Assembly (NCBI RefSeq): GCF_964340395.1
Contig: NC_135564.1
Coordinates: 20,604,902 to 20,668,901, forward strand
DNA from: Glandiceps talaboti
Taxonomy: Eukaryota; Hemichordata; Enteropneusta; Spengelidae
DNA length: 64,000 nt
Reading direction: 5' to 3'
Numbering within the stretch: the stretch's first letter is position 1; each line of letters starts with the position of its first letter. Position numbers and translations under genes: made by a program. The notes beneath the pieces are model-generated. The model did not search any database, had not been told where the DNA came from, and saw only the letters and a list, made by a program, of their open reading frames with translations. Shown here piece by piece: positions 62,337 through 64,000 of this stretch.

Positions 62337-63087
62337 CCGCTCGCTCGGCTCAGAGTCATACGCTAAAAACATCAACACTGTGGCAAGTTAAAATGTCGAA
62401 AACATTGTGACATTTTCAAAAACACATTGTCAAAAGACGTTCAAAAATTCTATCAATAGTTGAATTTAGCGGACAACGATTTCACTGCGTTGCGCAACTA
62501 TCACAACTGGAAGTTTTTACGATGTTGATGTTAGCATGTCTACGTACGCTAGTGGCTGTACGAAAGGTGATAGATGTGTCCAAAAGAGGTGTATTTGTTC
62601 ATTGTTTACACTGATGATAATGGTCGTTGTTCGGCAATCCATGAATAGCAAGGAAACCATATTTTCAAACAACAACATCATAACTGTTCAGGTTGATGAT
62701 GTTTACAAATAATTAAAAGTAGTTCTGACCATATTACTATAGTGTGACATCAAAGTATAGTAATATGAAATGTATGGATTTCCCCTTAGGTCACTCGTAT
62801 TTTTCATGGTTGAAAAAAGAAAATATTGGGGACATTAACATCTAAAAGTATATTATATATAATTGTTACATTTTTTTTCAAATTCCTTTGATAGTTTGTA
62901 AAGAACTAATGCAATAACATTATACAGATTGAGGTTGATTTCTCAGTCATTTGAGACAGCATATGTATATCAAATGAAATTTCCTCTCACAGAGTCAAAG
63001 CATTGCTTGAAAGCAAATCCCAAATGTTCCTGATACTGCAAACCTAGAGTCCATGAAAGTTCATTCCCATATGATATACGATACAAT
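62337..63087. other. No gene recognised
   Basis: Unique-looking AT-rich sequence. Confidence 0.6.
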
Positions 63088-63562
63088 TCATTCCCTGTAT
63101 ACTTGGTGATTACTTTATCTTTCAGTATACTGTATAACTTATCGAACAAATACAATTTATTCCCTGTATACTTGGTGATTACTTTATCTTCCAGTATACT
63201 GTATAACTTATGGAACAAATACAATTTATTCCCTGTATACTTGGTGATTACTTTGTCTTCCAGTATACTGTATAACTTATGGAACAAATACAATTTATTC
63301 CCTGTATACTTAGTGATTACTTTGTCTTCCAGTATACTGTATAACTTATGGAACAAATACAATTTATTCCCTGTATACTTAGTGATTACTTTGTCTTCCA
63401 GTATACTGTATAACTTATGGAACCAATACAATTTATTCCCTGTATACTTGGTGATTACTTTATCTTCCAGTATACTGTATAACTTATGGAACCAATACAA
63501 TTTATTCCCTGTTTACTTAGTGATTACTTTATCTTCCAGTATACTGTATAACTTATGGAACA
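63088..63562. repeat. Minisatellite, about seven units of 69 bp
   Basis: TTCCCTGTATACTTGGTGAT, TACTTTATCTTCCAGTATAC, TGTATAACTTATGGAACAAA, TACAATTTA. Sixty-nine bp is 23 codons, so both strands are open for over 150 codons; treated as a repeat artefact. Confidence 0.95.
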
Positions 63563-63891
63563 AAATAATACACATTAGTTTGATGTGAAATGACATGATA
63601 TCTTGCAAAGCATGAACTTTTTTTACAAATATGATCATGAAGATAGGTGTTTTTGTTCCCCATAGTTTGTGTAAAGTTAATGTATGAAATTGATATATAT
63701 ATCTATAATATCCATAAGATGTATTCAGAAGGAAGTAGGAGTTTTGACAGTATGTGTTTGTGGTAAAAAGTGTGAACAGAGAATGTAACCACTACTTGGA
63801 CATTTTATGAATCTTTTAGTAACTTATAAACTGATAGCCTAATCATTGTTATATCTACATCATTTAGGAATAACTGCTCAAAGTGTAGGCT
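63563..63891. other. Spacer, nothing recognised
   Basis: AT-rich sequence before the last family A copy. Confidence 0.6.
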
Positions 63892-64000
63892 TTACAAAAA
63901 TTGTTTGGTTCTGGTTACCAGACCCAACCTAGATTTTCACTGCCAACCATAAACCTCATTTTTATGTATTCAAGAAAAAATAAATAAAATCGAGAAAATT
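63892..64000 (+). mobile_element. Interspersed family A, copy 4, cut by the window edge
   Basis: ACAAAAATTGTTTGGTTCTG, then GTTACCAGACCCAACCTAG, TTTTTATGTATTCAAGAAAA; matches the first ~110 bp of the other copies. Confidence 0.8.

Noticed and set aside
62970-63588. 176-residue minus and 161-residue plus ORFs
   Set aside because: Artefacts of the 69-bp minisatellite.

Overview
This is AT-rich, intron-containing animal DNA, probably from a marine invertebrate deuterostome or lophotrochozoan; I cannot name the species from sequence alone. Evidence: extracellular modules (sushi/CCP, HYR, ephrin-receptor-like cysteine-rich repeats) on separate exons joined by phase-1 introns, a tRNA-derived SINE, a decayed non-LTR retrotransposon, foldback/MITE elements and very many minisatellites. 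There are no bacterial operons, CRISPR arrays or rRNA genes.

Layout. (1) Positions 1-13,026, plus strand: ten consecutive exons forming the 3' part of an SVEP1-like gene (sushi - sushi - HYR - HYR - sushi - linker - linker/Cys exon - two ephrin-receptor-like exons - terminal exon). Splice phases agree at all nine junctions, and the joined frame is open for 653 residues to a TAA at 13,024-13,026. Its introns hold minisatellites, MITEs, a truncated SINE and, unusually, tandem copies of the gene's own exon edges. (2) 13,027-15,860: 3' UTR, then a minus-strand non-LTR retrotransposon fragment. (3) 16,474-18,570, minus strand, convergent with the first gene: a long uninterrupted 698-codon ORF that I assign to the DUF3987 family (P-loop ATPase-like, best known from bacterial and mobile-element proteins). 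A 5' UTR intron and a CpG-richer promoter region near 20.2-20.6 kb are inferred. (4) 20.9-64 kb: no convincing protein-coding gene. This part holds foldback elements, three to four interspersed repeat families with several copies each, one candidate TATA/CpG promoter near 35.2-35.5 kb, and a series of tandem arrays, including a 77-bp array with higher-order structure (45.5-47.7 kb) and a 3.7-kb array of 19-bp units (57.6-61.3 kb).

Most striking observation: the intron before the third sushi exon contains exactly 29 tandem 55-bp units (3,988-5,583). Each reproduces the authentic intron-exon junction of that exon (possible branch site, AG and first exon bases), and its AG|GT core can be read as acceptor and donor at once. 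Two other exon ends of the same gene (782-1,060 and 12,047-12,650) are also tandemly duplicated together with their donor sites.

Most long ORFs outside the two genes are artefacts of tandem repeats whose unit length, or a multiple of it, is divisible by three; they are listed as rejected.
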